NCBI GenBank assembly: GCA_002278855.1
Contig: NCGG01000004.1
Span: forward strand, 1 to 64,000
DNA: 64,000 nucleotides
Origin: Sphingomonadales bacterium 28-55-16
GTDB taxonomy: Bacteria; Pseudomonadota; Alphaproteobacteria; Sphingomonadales; Sphingomonadaceae
Reading direction: 5' to 3'
Shown: piece by piece, positions 35,470-45,041 of the stretch
Position numbering within the stretch: the stretch's first letter is position 1
Layout of the letters: each line of letters starts with the position of its first letter
The notes under the pieces: generated by a model
The model's input: the letters and a program-made list of their open reading frames with translations, nothing else
What the model was told of the DNA's origin: nothing
Databases searched by the model: none
Made by a program: the position numbers and the translations under genes

Positions 35470-36279
35470 ATGAAGTTCGGCGCGTCCATTTGCGCATTGC
35501 ACGGCATTTTTGCGGTTGCCATAGCTATCATAACGCCGACAGCTATTTGGGCGTCCCAACCGTCGGGGCAGGTTGCGCCTGTGCCGACCCCGCAACTGCA
35601 GAACACCGTTATCGCTCCTGCCGACAAGATTGTTGCGGTTCCAACGGCGCAAGCGCCGCCGGCTGCACCGCCCGCATCAACAACAGCTCCATCGACGCCA
35701 AAGCCGAAGCCGAAGCCGCAGAAAAAAGGGCCAGTAGATGCGCTAAAACCCGGAGATTTTGTTTGGGTTGCCCAAGATGTTTACGAAGGGCCGATGAAAA
35801 TTGTCGTGGTCCTTGATATCCAGAGAATTTATGTTTTCCAGAACGACAAGCTGATTGGTTTTAGTACCATTTCTTCCGGAAAGAAGGGCAAGGAAACACC
35901 CACCGGTTTTTTTACCATACTGCAGAAAAACGTCGATCATAAGTCTAATCTCTACAGCAATGCACCGATGCCCTTCATGCAGCGGCTGACATGGGATGGC
36001 ATTGCAATTCATGGCGGATATTTGCCGGGCTATCCCGCATCGCATGGGTGCATTCGATTGCCACTTGCATTTGCCAAGGCCTTATTCGGCATAACGCAAA
36101 TGGACCAAGAAGTTTTTGTTCTAAAGGACGTTGCAACCCCGGTTAAACGGCCTGAACCAAAGCCTGTCGGTGAGCCATCATTATTGGCCCCAAGCGTACC
36201 GCTTGAGGACGCCAGCAACGCCCAGCCTGCTGCAACGTCTAAAGCTGCTGAGATTTTTCCACCAGAACCATCCACTTGA
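35470..36279 (+). CDS. L,D-transpeptidase (YkuD family)
   Basis: Periplasmic peptidoglycan cross-linking enzyme. 269 residues from ATG 35470 (GGGGGC upstream). Signal peptide ends near IWASQ; a long Pro/Ala/Lys-rich linker (about 35-90; APPAAPPAS, PKPKPKPQKK) may span peptidoglycan; the YkuD domain (about 105-215) contains IAIHGG and the catalytic A-S-H-G-C-I-R-L-P with active Cys. The C-terminal ~50 residues are Pro-rich and disordered-looking. A longer frame from 35308 lacks a signal sequence at its start and is not used. Confidence 0.92.
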   Translation: MKFGASICALHGIFAVAIAIITPTAIWASQPSGQVAPVPTPQLQNTVIAPADKIVAVPTAQAPPAAPPASTTAPSTPKPKPKPQKKGPVDALKPGDFVWVAQDVYEGPMKIVVVLDIQRIYVFQNDKLIGFSTISSGKKGKETPTGFFTILQKNVDHKSNLYSNAPMPFMQRLTWDGIAIHGGYLPGYPASHGCIRLPLAFAKALFGITQMDQEVFVLKDVATPVKRPEPKPVGEPSLLAPSVPLEDASNAQPAATSKAAEIFPPEPST

Positions 36280-36316
36280 TGCACTGTCATCGCGCCAAAA
36301 GCCTCCACTTCCGCGA

Positions 36317-36345
36317 TTGACGTTTACGCTAACGTAAAGTAGTGA
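36317..36345 (+). promoter_or_regulatory. MerR-type operator within promoter spacer
   Basis: TTTACG-CTAA-CGTAAA (36323-36338) is a perfect 6-bp inverted repeat that directly follows a -35-like TTGACG (36317-36322) and precedes TAGTGA (36340-36345) at 17-base spacing. Placement of a palindrome in the spacer is the hallmark of MerR-family operators. From memory it resembles the sites described for LiuR-like regulators of acyl-CoA degradation. It lies 29-51 bp upstream of the MerR gene itself. Confidence 0.65.
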
Positions 36346-36373
36346 CGCTAGTGCAACGAAGAGGGAAGGCGCC

Positions 36374-36826
36374 ATGGAATCTTTTACGCGTGACGAAAAG
36401 CGGACGGATGCGACCATCGAGACGCCGGATGCCTTTAATCGGGATTCGTTCACGATATCCGACCTATCCCTCGAATTTGAGGTAACAGCACGGGCATTGC
36501 GTTTTTACGAAGATCAGGGGCTCATTTCTCCTGAACGCATGGGGCTCGCAAGGATATATTCGACGCGTGATCGGGCCCGGCTCGCATGGATATTGCGCGC
36601 AAAGCGTGTTGGTTTCAGCCTCGCCGAAATCCGCGAGATGATAGATCTGTATGATCTGAATGACGGCCGCAATATTCAACGGCGGGTAACCATTGAAAAA
36701 TGCCGCGATCGGATCAATTTGTTGAAGTCGCAGCGCGATGACATTGAAAGCGCAATAAAAGAGCTTACTGAATTTGTTTCAACGGTAGAAAAGGTAGAGG
36801 CCGCGGAAAAATCTGCGGCCGCTTAA
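36374..36826 (+). CDS. MerR family transcriptional regulator
   Basis: 150 residues. A 25-residue polar N-terminal extension precedes the winged-helix domain: FTISDLSLEFEVTARALRFYEDQGLI (about 26-51), P-E-R-M-G-L-A-R-I-Y-S-T-R-D-R-A-R-L-A-W-I-L and a C-terminal coiled-coil dimerisation helix. No sensing cysteines at the C-terminus, unlike metal or redox sensors, and like LiuR-type regulators of fatty or branched acid catabolism. Next gene, 32 bp downstream, is an acyl-CoA dehydrogenase, the expected target. Likely autoregulated. Confidence 0.88.
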   Translation: MESFTRDEKRTDATIETPDAFNRDSFTISDLSLEFEVTARALRFYEDQGLISPERMGLARIYSTRDRARLAWILRAKRVGFSLAEIREMIDLYDLNDGRNIQRRVTIEKCRDRINLLKSQRDDIESAIKELTEFVSTVEKVEAAEKSAAA

Positions 36827-36858
36827 CCGAAAACCCACTGCACCTGTAAGGATCAAAA

Positions 36859-38658
36859 ATGCCAAGCTATACCGCTCCAGTCCGCGACATGCAGTTCATT
36901 CTCAACGAAGTATTGGGTGTTGAACGCTTTGCCAATCTGCCGGGTTTCGAAAACGCGAGCACCGATATGATCGACGCGATCCTGACCGAAGGCGCTAAGT
37001 TTGTAGAGGGTGTGCTTTTTCCATTAAATCAAGTGGGCGACTTGCAGGGTTGTACTCGGCATGAAGATGGTAGCGTCACTACGCCAGATGGCTTCAAGGA
37101 AGCCTACAAACTCTTTTGCGAGGGCGGATGGGGCACATTGTCGGCCCCATTAGAGTTTGGTGGACAGGGTATGCCGCACATCGTTTCCATGGCTTTTGAG
37201 GAGTTGATGGCAAGCTCCAATATGGCGTTTGCCATGTATCCCGGCCTGACCCAAGGCGCGGTGTCTGCGATTTTGGTTAAGGGCAGCGAAGAACAGAAGG
37301 CCAAATATGCGCCGAATATGATTTCGGGCAAATGGGGCGGTACAATGAACCTGACCGAACCGCATTGCGGAACCGATCTGGGTCTTATCCGCACTAAGGC
37401 TGTGCCGGATGCAGATGGCAGCTATGCGATTTCGGGTACTAAAATCTTTATCTCCTCAGGCGAGCATGACCTGACCGAAAACATCATTCAACTCGTGCTG
37501 GCCAAGACCCCCGGCGCACCGGACAGTGTCAAAGGCATATCGTTGTTCATCGTGCCGAAGTTCCTTGTGAACGACGACGGTTCGCTTGGCGCGCGCAACA
37601 CTTTATCTTGTGGTTCAATCGAACATAAGATGGGCATTCACGGCAACGCAACTTGCGTCATGAATTACGATGGTGCGACCGGCTATTTGGTCGGCGAAGA
37701 AAATAAAGGCCTCGCAGCCATGTTTATCATGATGAACATTGCGCGTTTGGGCGTTGGTCAGCAAGGCCTTGGTGTTGCCGAAGTCGCTTACCAAAATGCC
37801 GTGCATTATGCGCAAGACCGCCGGCAGGGACGTGCGCTGACTGGTCCGCAAGACCTTGAGCAAAAGGCGGACACGCTGTTCGTCCACCCCGACGTGCGCC
37901 GGATGTTGATGGACGCAAAGGCATTTACCGAAGGCATGCGTGCATTGTGTTTGTGGGGCGCATTGCAGGCCGATTTGTTGCACCATGCGCAGACCGAAGA
38001 AGAACGCCAAATGGCGGACGACCTGCTGTCGCTGTTGACACCTGTCATCAAGGGCTATGGTACCGACAAGGGCTATGAAGTCGCGACCAACGCGCAGCAA
38101 GTCTATGGCGGTCACGGCTACATCGCTGAATGGGGCATGGAACAATATGTCCGCGATGCCCGTATCGCCATGATCTATGAAGGCACCAACGGCGTGCAGG
38201 CGATGGATCTTGTTGGCCGGAAACTGGCCCAAAATGGCGGCCGTGCTATTCAGGCACTTTTCAAAATTGTCGATGAGGAATGCGCTGCTGCGAAAGATGG
38301 GCCGCTGGCGGATCTGGCCAACCGTCTTGAAAAAGCCAATGGTGATTTGAAGGCTTCAACAATGTGGTTCATGCAAAATGGCATGGCAAACCCCAACAAC
38401 ATCGGCGCGGGCGCGCATCATTATATGCATATCATGGGCATAGTTGCGCTTGGCCTGCAATGGCTGCGTATGGCACAGAGCGCGCAAAAGGCATTGGCAA
38501 CAGGTGTTAGCAATGCGTCATTTTACGAAACCAAGCTGGTGACCGCGCGCTATTTTGCGGAGCGGCATATGCCAGATTGCGGCGCGTTGCGTCGTAAAAT
38601 TGAAGCGGGCAGCGAAGCCATTATGGCGCTCACGCCGGAAATGTTCGCAGCGGCGTAA
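36859..38658 (+). CDS. Acyl-CoA dehydrogenase, long form with C-terminal domain
   Basis: FAD enzyme that oxidises acyl-CoA to enoyl-CoA. 599 residues, the long type with an N-terminal ~30-residue segment ([17 protein letters not shown]) and an extra C-terminal domain (about 470-595). FAD-binding signatures [15 protein letters not shown] and the [32 protein letters not shown] region carrying the catalytic Glu are intact. Chain-length specificity unknown. TGTAAGGATC precedes the ATG. Linked to the upstream MerR regulator; ends in a bidirectional terminator shared with cysK. Confidence 0.93.
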   Translation: MPSYTAPVRDMQFILNEVLGVERFANLPGFENASTDMIDAILTEGAKFVEGVLFPLNQVGDLQGCTRHEDGSVTTPDGFKEAYKLFCEGGWGTLSAPLEFGGQGMPHIVSMAFEELMASSNMAFAMYPGLTQGAVSAILVKGSEEQKAKYAPNMISGKWGGTMNLTEPHCGTDLGLIRTKAVPDADGSYAISGTKIFISSGEHDLTENIIQLVLAKTPGAPDSVKGISLFIVPKFLVNDDGSLGARNTLSCGSIEHKMGIHGNATCVMNYDGATGYLVGEENKGLAAMFIMMNIARLGVGQQGLGVAEVAYQNAVHYAQDRRQGRALTGPQDLEQKADTLFVHPDVRRMLMDAKAFTEGMRALCLWGALQADLLHHAQTEEERQMADDLLSLLTPVIKGYGTDKGYEVATNAQQVYGGHGYIAEWGMEQYVRDARIAMIYEGTNGVQAMDLVGRKLAQNGGRAIQALFKIVDEECAAAKDGPLADLANRLEKANGDLKASTMWFMQNGMANPNNIGAGAHHYMHIMGIVALGLQWLRMAQSAQKALATGVSNASFYETKLVTARYFAERHMPDCGALRRKIEAGSEAIMALTPEMFAAA

Positions 38659-38685
38659 GGATCGCCAAAAGCGATAGATAACAAA

Positions 38686-38715
38686 ATGCCGGGATGATGA
38701 GTCCCGGCATTTTTT
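38686..38715. terminator. Bidirectional terminator between acyl-CoA dehydrogenase and cysK
   Basis: ATGCCGGGA (38686-38694), loop TGATGAG, TCCCGGCAT (38702-38710), flanked by AAAA before and TTTTT after: a perfect 9-bp stem usable from both convergent genes. Confidence 0.92.
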
Positions 38716-38717
38716 GG

Positions 38718-39638
38718 TTACTCGACCGGCAAAAAGTCCGGCACGGACAGATAGCGCTCACCCGTATCATAATTGAAGCCAAGCACACGGCTGCCCGCTG
38801 GCAGCTCTGGCAGCTTCTGCGCAATCGCGGCAAGCGTTGCACCGGAGGATATACCCACGAGCATGCCTTCTTCGCGTGCAGCTCGCCGCGCATGTTCCTT
38901 AGCTGTTTCAGGGTCTACCTGAATAACGCCATCGAGTAACGCGGTGTGCAAATTGGCCGGAATAAACCCTGCGCCAATCCCTTGGATGGCGTGTGGGCCT
39001 GGCTGGCCACCGCTGATCACGGGGGACAAAGTTGGTTCGACCGCAAACACTTTCAAACTTGGCCACGCTTTTTTCAAGACTTCGGCGCAACCCGTGATAT
39101 GCCCGCCCGTACCGACGCCGGTGATCATCACATCAATCGGGGTGTCAGCAAAATCCTCTAAAATCTCCAGCGCCGTGGTGCGCACATGGACATGGATATT
39201 GGCCGGGTTTTCAAACTGCTGCGGCATCCATGAATTCGGGGTTTGCGATACCAGCTCAAGTGCACGTTCAATCGCGCCTTTCATGCCCTTTTCGCGCGGT
39301 GTCAGGTCAAATGACGCGCCATAAGCCAACATCAACCGGCGGCGTTCCAACGACATGGATTCGGGCATGACGAGGATGAGCTTATAGCCCTTGACCGCCG
39401 CCACCATAGCAAGGCCAACGCCGGTGTTGCCAGAGGTTGGCTCAATGATTGTACCGCCAGGCTTCAGGCTGCCATCCTTTTCGGCGGCTTCGATCATCGC
39501 AAGGCCAATGCGGTCCTTAATCGACCCACCTGGATTCGATCGTTCCGATTTAATCCAGACCTCCGCATTCGGGAACATACGTGCCATGCGGATATGCGGG
39601 CTGTTGCCGATGGTTTCGAGGATCGATTGTGCTTTCAT
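38718..39638 (-). CDS. cysK: Cysteine synthase A
   Basis: PLP enzyme that makes cysteine from O-acetylserine and sulfide. 306 residues. [12 protein letters not shown] carries the PLP lysine (about residue 41), [11 protein letters not shown] binds the substrate carboxylate, and [10 protein letters not shown] and ISSGAT bind the phosphate and cofactor. Starts inside the stop of the MFS gene (ATGA), so the two are coupled. Confidence 0.95.
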   Translation of the reverse strand: MKAQSILETIGNSPHIRMARMFPNAEVWIKSERSNPGGSIKDRIGLAMIEAAEKDGSLKPGGTIIEPTSGNTGVGLAMVAAVKGYKLILVMPESMSLERRRLMLAYGASFDLTPREKGMKGAIERALELVSQTPNSWMPQQFENPANIHVHVRTTALEILEDFADTPIDVMITGVGTGGHITGCAEVLKKAWPSLKVFAVEPTLSPVISGGQPGPHAIQGIGAGFIPANLHTALLDGVIQVDPETAKEHARRAAREEGMLVGISSGATLAAIAQKLPELPAGSRVLGFNYDTGERYLSVPDFLPVE

Positions 39639-40963
39639 GGACTTTTTCCTCTATATTGCGGTTCGAATGTACGCGCGTTTTTGAGCTCGGGGAATAGCCC
39701 TGCCCAAATTGCTGTAACGAATATGGCACCAACGCCGCCAAATACAACCGCGCCGATGGGCCCAAGCGCTGCGGCGGCCACGCCCGATTGCAATTCGCCC
39801 AGTTCGTTCGATGCGGAAATGGCGAGGCCAGATACGGAACTCACACGGCCGCGCATATCGTCGGGCGTGTTCAATTGCACGAGCGATGAGCGGACATAGA
39901 CTGACAGCATATCCGAAGCGCCAAGTATAACAAGCATGACCAAAGCCACCGCCATGCCTGCGCCCATATTGAGGAGACCAATACGCGCGTCACCAAATAT
40001 GCGGGCACCGATTTCATGGCTCAGGCCGAAACCGACGGTCGCAATGCCGAATATGACCACGGCCCAGAGCATTTTTGCGCCGACATTGTGCCGGAGCGGC
40101 CGGAAGGTCAGCATCAAAGCTACGATCGAAGCGCCAATGGCTGGCGCAGCGCGTAGCTGTCCGAGCCCGTCCGGTCCCACCATCAATATGTCGCGCGCAT
40201 AGACGGGGAGCATTGCAGTCGCGCCCGCCAGCAACACGGCAAACAGGTCAAGCGTGATCGCGCCCAGTAAGAAGCGTTCCGACCAAGTGTAGCGCATGCC
40301 GTCGACCATTTGCCGGATGGGGTGGATTTTTCTTTCCATCGGCGGCGGATAGACAGGCCGCACGAAGCTGAGGCTGATTGTCGCCATGAGCATGAGGCCC
40401 GCCGACGCCCAATAGGGCAGTGACGGGCTTGCCGCGAACATTAAGCCGCCTGCCGCAGGGCCAATGACCGAACCGATCTGCCAAGCGATTGAGCTTAAAG
40501 CAATCGCGCGTGGCAGCGATGCTGGCGGCACGATATTCGGGCCAATTGCCGACATCGATGGCCCGACAAATACACGCGCCACACCATGCAATGCGGCGAA
40601 ACAAAACAACATCGGCAATGTAAGTTCATCAATATAGGTGAGCCAACCCAAAGCGAGCGCAACCATCATGTCGATGCTATTGGCGAGCCGCGCAACCGTC
40701 CGCCGTTCCCATCGGTCTGCGGCCCATCCGGCTACGGGCGTCAACAGTGCCAATGGCACAAACTGCACCAGCCCCAATAGGCCCAGTTGCAACGACGCCT
40801 CGCGAATGGACATGCCATAATCACTGCGGGCGATATCATAGGCCTGATAGCCGATAACAACCACCATCCCCATGGTGGCAAGTACCGCCATAAAGCGCGC
40901 CATCCAGTAAAAGCGGAAGTCAGCGATTTTTAACGGATGAATTTCTAGGGTCATGTCAGACAT
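39635..40963 (-). CDS. MFS transporter, enterobactin-exporter-like (MFS_3)
   Basis: 442 residues from ATG 40963 (TACGGA upstream). Twelve predicted membrane helices. [28 protein letters not shown] is the first helix region (about 13-40), A-D-R-W-E-R-R is the MFS loop 2-3 motif, and [11 protein letters not shown] is typical for the MFS_3/EntS-like group. A TTG at 41053 overlapping the previous stop (TTGA) would add 30 residues; I prefer the ATG. Substrate unknown. Lies between an Asp/Asn hydroxylase-like gene and cysK. Confidence 0.85.
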   Translation of the reverse strand: MSDMTLEIHPLKIADFRFYWMARFMAVLATMGMVVVIGYQAYDIARSDYGMSIREASLQLGLLGLVQFVPLALLTPVAGWAADRWERRTVARLANSIDMMVALALGWLTYIDELTLPMLFCFAALHGVARVFVGPSMSAIGPNIVPPASLPRAIALSSIAWQIGSVIGPAAGGLMFAASPSLPYWASAGLMLMATISLSFVRPVYPPPMERKIHPIRQMVDGMRYTWSERFLLGAITLDLFAVLLAGATAMLPVYARDILMVGPDGLGQLRAAPAIGASIVALMLTFRPLRHNVGAKMLWAVVIFGIATVGFGLSHEIGARIFGDARIGLLNMGAGMAVALVMLVILGASDMLSVYVRSSLVQLNTPDDMRGRVSSVSGLAISASNELGELQSGVAAAALGPIGAVVFGGVGAIFVTAIWAGLFPELKNARTFEPQYRGKSP

Positions 40964-41049
40964 TCCGTAGGGCCTATCGGCTTGCGCACCCAAGTGCAAT
41001 GCAGGGACATCTATTTGCTGACAAAGATCACAGTTATTGTCTGTGATCG

Positions 41050-42195
41050 TCAACCTGCATCTTCTGGCACGCCCTGATAATCGTTTATCGTTCCGAATAT
41101 CGTGGTCAGTGCCGCCCGTTCCTCAAGCGATATTTCTGGACGCCATATTTCGAATAGCAAAATGACGCGGGTGTCGTTGCTTTTGTTCCAAGCCTCATGC
41201 TCAAAACTGTCATCGAAAATCAACGCTTCGCCTTCACGCCAGCTGCGTGTTTCATTGCCGACGCGGATGGCGCAACCCTGCGGGACTATTAATGGAATGT
41301 GGCAGATTAGGCGGGTGTTCAAAAGGCCATGATGCGGTTGAATATGCGTGCCAGGCTTTAGCAGCGACCATAACGCAATCGGTGACCGTTGGTCGATTAG
41401 CGGCATCGGCGCTTGCTCTAAAGCCCACATCGTCGCAGGGCAGCGGGCCGCATTTTCTGCTACGATTTTTCCATTGCGCCAAAAATAATAGGCCCCCCAA
41501 CTTGGATCGTTGATCAGCGGATTGGCGGCTCTCGGTCGATCGCTTGAAGCTTCGACATAAGGTGCAAAATCCTGGCCTTCCGCCAATATCGCGCGCAGTT
41601 CCGCTTGCATGTCAGGCACAGTCCTTTCGACCTCGGCCAACCACGAAAATTCATCACGTTCGTAGAATTGGCGCTGCGGCAGGCCGGGGAAGTAAAAGCT
41701 GGAAGGCTGCTGTAGATATAATTGCTTCCGGCCGAGTAGCATATCAATTGCGGTCCCAACCCTGCCGTCACGGGTAAGGCCAGACTGTTCCAAACTGTTA
41801 GTCAAATGCTGCTCGAACTTGATTTGCACTTGGGCGACAAATTTACTCGCGCGATCAAGCATGGGGTGCAGAGCAGTGGGCACGTTAGGTGTCACTCCGG
41901 CCTGATTAAGCGCAGCTTGAAAAAACACATTAGCTGCCCGGTCGTCGCCGACTCGTGCTTTTAATTCCCCGGAAAGTATCAAAGCTGGAAGATTTCGGGG
42001 TTCAAGCTCCAGCTGGCGTTGCAAAGCGGCTTCTTCTGCAGCAACATCACCAGCCAAGTTACATGCTTGGGCAAGCAGCAACCAAGGCATATCGCTGGCG
42101 GCAAGCTCTGCCAACAATTGACGAGCACCCGCACTATCGCGACGCTGAAGCGCCGCTCTGGCCTCGCTGATGATTTTTGAAGTTCCCGCGTCCAT
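41050..42195 (-). CDS. Aspartyl/asparaginyl beta-hydroxylase-like 2-oxoglutarate oxygenase with TPR N-terminus
   Basis: 381 residues. N-terminal half is helical and TPR-like (about 5-125; ALQRRDSAGARQLLAELAAS, AALQRQLELEPRNLPALILSGELKAR). The C-terminal half (about 190-360) is the hydroxylase domain: H-I-Q-P-H-H-G-L-L-N-T-R-L-I-C-H-I-P-L with iron His and W-R-E-G-E-A-L-I-F-D-D-S-F-E-H-E-A-W-N with the second His. Substrate unknown; bacterial members modify proteins or lipids. First gene of a minus-strand unit continuing into the MFS gene and cysK. Confidence 0.87.
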   Translation of the reverse strand: MDAGTSKIISEARAALQRRDSAGARQLLAELAASDMPWLLLAQACNLAGDVAAEEAALQRQLELEPRNLPALILSGELKARVGDDRAANVFFQAALNQAGVTPNVPTALHPMLDRASKFVAQVQIKFEQHLTNSLEQSGLTRDGRVGTAIDMLLGRKQLYLQQPSSFYFPGLPQRQFYERDEFSWLAEVERTVPDMQAELRAILAEGQDFAPYVEASSDRPRAANPLINDPSWGAYYFWRNGKIVAENAARCPATMWALEQAPMPLIDQRSPIALWSLLKPGTHIQPHHGLLNTRLICHIPLIVPQGCAIRVGNETRSWREGEALIFDDSFEHEAWNKSNDTRVILLFEIWRPEISLEERAALTTIFGTINDYQGVPEDAG

Positions 42196-42283
42196 GCTGA
42201 ACCTTAAGCTGAAAAAGGGTGTCTTTACTAGACCATCCTTCGTATGTCCGATTAGCAGCAGTCTTTTAGTATCCGCCCATTGG

Positions 42284-42590
42284 TCATGTGGGATTAAGGA
42301 TGCGGTTTTCTAGGTCTTGCGATCTTGGTTCTTCGTAATTGAGAAACGCCAGTATGTCCGAGATAAGCTGATCACGGTCGGTTTCGAATATACCATGCCT
42401 GCTCTGGCCAGCCAAAGCCGTGCCTGTCATAGGAACTTACGCCGTGCCCGGCACGGACAAGCGCCTCGGCTTTCGGGGCTCATCTATCGGAGGAAAGCGG
42501 CCATCGGCGCATGGGCATAACCGGCTTGCCGGTACCCCCCATCCATCACAAACAGCAAGGTGCTATCGCCGGTTTCGATCGTGGACATCT
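42284..42590 (-). pseudogene. Remnant of an alpha/beta-hydrolase gene
   Basis: Minus-strand relic in an otherwise empty 450-bp gap. A frame from ATG 42590 with GGAAAC before it reads MSTIETGDSTLLFVMDGGYR and stops after 34 residues. A second frame (42482-42372) reads EALVRAGHGVSSYDRHGFGW, close to the conserved region before the nucleophile elbow of alpha/beta-hydrolases, and stops at 42374. A third frame (42379-42284) continues as DRDQLISDILAFLNYEEPRS, the expected next segment. The nucleophile GxSxG part and all the rest are missing. At least two frame changes and a truncation: decayed gene. Confidence 0.55.
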
Positions 42591-42647
42591 TAAAGTTTCC
42601 TATGGTGTGGCATCTACATAGAAAACATTTCGGATTGGGGACGCTTC

Positions 42648-44951
42648 TCAACTCAAGCTGACAAAGCTGTCCATCACGCGTTTGCGTCCGGCCTGCTCAA
42701 AATCAATCTCAAGCTTGTTGCCCTCAATCAACGCAATCGCGCCATAGCCAAATTTTTCATGAAAGACACGAAGACCAATGCTGAGGTCGCTTCTGCCCTT
42801 ATTGCCAAGGCTGACGGCGCTGCGGGTGTTTTCGGCCATGCGCTGGGGGCGGGGGTTGAAACCGCCCGACGTTGCGGCCCGTTGCCAACCAGGGCCACGC
42901 GCGTTGCTTCGGCCTTGGTTGGCGGCTGCCAAATGTGCGAACGGGTCGGATTGCTCGCTCCAATTGGCGCGCCATAAGGATGCGCCGCCTGTCATGGTCT
43001 GTTCTGCCTCGATATGATCGAGCGGCAATTCCTCAATGAAACGGCTAGGGATACTGCTGGTCCACTGGCCATAAATTCGGCGGTTGGCGGCATGGATGAT
43101 GGTGCATTTACGTTTTGCGCGGGTAATTGCAACATAAGCGAGGCGGCGTTCTTCCTCTAAAGAGGCAAGGCCGCCTTCATCCAATGCGCGTTGCGACGGG
43201 AAAATGCCTTCCTCCCATCCGACCAAGAAGACATTGTCATACTCCAATCCCTTTGCGGCGTGGATGGTCATGATTGTAACACTGGCGCCGGTGTCGCCGC
43301 GGTCATTGTCCATGACGAGGCTGACATGCTCCAAAAATTCGCCAAGCGTTTCATATTCTTCCATCGCGCGGGCAAGTTCGTTCAGGTTTTCAAGCCGGCC
43401 AGATGCTTCGGTGCTGCGTTCGGCTTGCAGGACTGCGGTGTAGCCACTCTCGTCCAATATTAGCCGCGTAAGATTGGCAGGCGACATCGTTGTAGCCTCA
43501 TCACGCCAGCGGGCAATATCGACCACAAGATCGGCCAACGACTTGCGTGCCTTGCCCGTGAGTTCATCTGTTCCAACAAGCCGCGCGGCAGCGACCGATA
43601 AGGGGGCGCGTTCGGCGCGCGCAACGATGTGGATTTTTTCAACCGCTTTGTCGCCGATGCCACGCTTTGGAACATTAACAATCCGTTCAAACGCAAGGTC
43701 ATCGGCGGGCTGATTGACGATGCGCAAATAGGCAATGGCGTCGCGAATTTCAGCGCGCTCATAGAAACGAAAACCACCAACTATCCGATAGTTAACGCCA
43801 ATTTGTATGAAGCGATCTTCAAATTCACGCGTCTGATGCTGCGCCCGCACGAGGATAGCAATGCCGTCGAGGGTTTCGCCCTTATACTGCAGAGCCTCGA
43901 TTTCCTCACCAACGCGGCGGGCCTCTTCGGGACCATCCCATACGCCGATGATACGGACTTTTTCGCCGTCATCCAACTCGGTCCATAATGTTTTTCCAAG
44001 CCGCGTACTGTTGGCATCAATCAGCCCCGAAGCCGCCGCAAGGATATGTGGCGTACTGCGATAATTTTGCTCAAGCTTAATCGTCTTGGCGCCGGGGAAA
44101 TCCTTTTCAAAGCGCAGGATGTTGGCAACTTCCGCCCCGCGCCATGAATAAATGCTTTGGTCATCATCGCCCACGCAGCATATATTTTTGCGCTTTTGCG
44201 CCAGCAGTCGCAGCCAGAGATATTGGACGGCGTTGGTATCCTGATATTCGTCGACGAGGATATATTTGAACTGCGCCTGATATTTTTCGAGAATGTCGCG
44301 GTTGTTTTTAAGCAGGTTTAGACCGTGCAACAGCAAGTCCCCAAAGTCGCACGCGTTCAAAGCAAGCAGGCGTGCCTGATACAGCGCGTACATGTGCTGA
44401 CCCTTGCCATTGGCAAAGGCCTCATTGTCTGCTGCGTCTAGATCCGGAGGCGACTTGCCCGCATTTTTCCATTTGTCGAGCAGACTGGCTAATCCGCGCG
44501 CGGGGAAGCGTTTTTCATCCAGATCCTCGGACTGGATGAGCTGTTTCAACAACCGAAGCTGATCGTCGGTGTCGATGATCGTAAAGTTGCTTTGTAAACC
44601 CATGACTTCGGCATGCCGGCGCAGTAGCTTTGCACCAATGCTGTGGAATGTGCCGAGCCATGGCATCCCCTCAACGGCTGATCCGACCATTGCACCGATA
44701 CGTTCGCGCATTTCGCGTGCCGCCTTGTTGGTGAAGGTGACCGCAAGAATTTCCGATGGCCATGCTTTGCGCGTGTACAAAATCTGCGCCATGCGTGCCG
44801 TTAGCGCCGCAGTTTTGCCCGTGCCTGCGCCGGCCAGCAGCAAAACCGGTCCTTCGGTGGTAAGCACAGCCTCGCGTTGCGGCGCGTTCAATCCGCGCAG
44901 CCATGGCGGTTCTGTTTCGGAAGGATCGGACTGGACCTGAATATCTGACAT
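42648..44951 (-). CDS. uvrD: UvrD/PcrA superfamily 1 DNA helicase
   Basis: 3'-5' helicase in nucleotide excision and mismatch repair. 767 residues. LNAPQREAVLTTEGPVLLLAGAGTGKT (Q-motif and Walker A, about 21-47), TFTNKAAREMRERIG, L-V-D-E-Y-Q-D-T-N (motif II), C-V-G-D-D-D-Q-S-I-Y-S-W-R-G-A, V-T-I-M-T-I-H-A-A-K-G-L-E and V-A-I-T-R-A-K are all present. A LexA box 5 bases upstream of the ATG makes it an SOS gene. Either uvrD or pcrA is an acceptable name. Confidence 0.94.
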   Translation of the reverse strand: MSDIQVQSDPSETEPPWLRGLNAPQREAVLTTEGPVLLLAGAGTGKTAALTARMAQILYTRKAWPSEILAVTFTNKAAREMRERIGAMVGSAVEGMPWLGTFHSIGAKLLRRHAEVMGLQSNFTIIDTDDQLRLLKQLIQSEDLDEKRFPARGLASLLDKWKNAGKSPPDLDAADNEAFANGKGQHMYALYQARLLALNACDFGDLLLHGLNLLKNNRDILEKYQAQFKYILVDEYQDTNAVQYLWLRLLAQKRKNICCVGDDDQSIYSWRGAEVANILRFEKDFPGAKTIKLEQNYRSTPHILAAASGLIDANSTRLGKTLWTELDDGEKVRIIGVWDGPEEARRVGEEIEALQYKGETLDGIAILVRAQHQTREFEDRFIQIGVNYRIVGGFRFYERAEIRDAIAYLRIVNQPADDLAFERIVNVPKRGIGDKAVEKIHIVARAERAPLSVAAARLVGTDELTGKARKSLADLVVDIARWRDEATTMSPANLTRLILDESGYTAVLQAERSTEASGRLENLNELARAMEEYETLGEFLEHVSLVMDNDRGDTGASVTIMTIHAAKGLEYDNVFLVGWEEGIFPSQRALDEGGLASLEEERRLAYVAITRAKRKCTIIHAANRRIYGQWTSSIPSRFIEELPLDHIEAEQTMTGGASLWRANWSEQSDPFAHLAAANQGRSNARGPGWQRAATSGGFNPRPQRMAENTRSAVSLGNKGRSDLSIGLRVFHEKFGYGAIALIEGNKLEIDFEQAGRKRVMDSFVSLS

Positions 44952-44956
44952 AAAGC

Positions 44957-44971
44957 GAACAGTTAGGGAAC
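44957..44971 (-). promoter_or_regulatory. LexA (SOS) box of the helicase gene
   Basis: GAAC-agttagg-GAAC on the plus strand, i.e. GTTC-N7-GTTC read toward the gene, 5 bases before its ATG at 44951. Exact match to the alphaproteobacterial LexA operator and to the box at 19711-19725. Confidence 0.82.
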
Positions 44972-45041
44972 AGCGCGATGAACCGCAAGCGCTGTTCGGT
45001 GCGTTGGCGGAACTATTACACGCAGCAAAGCAGGTGCGCGG

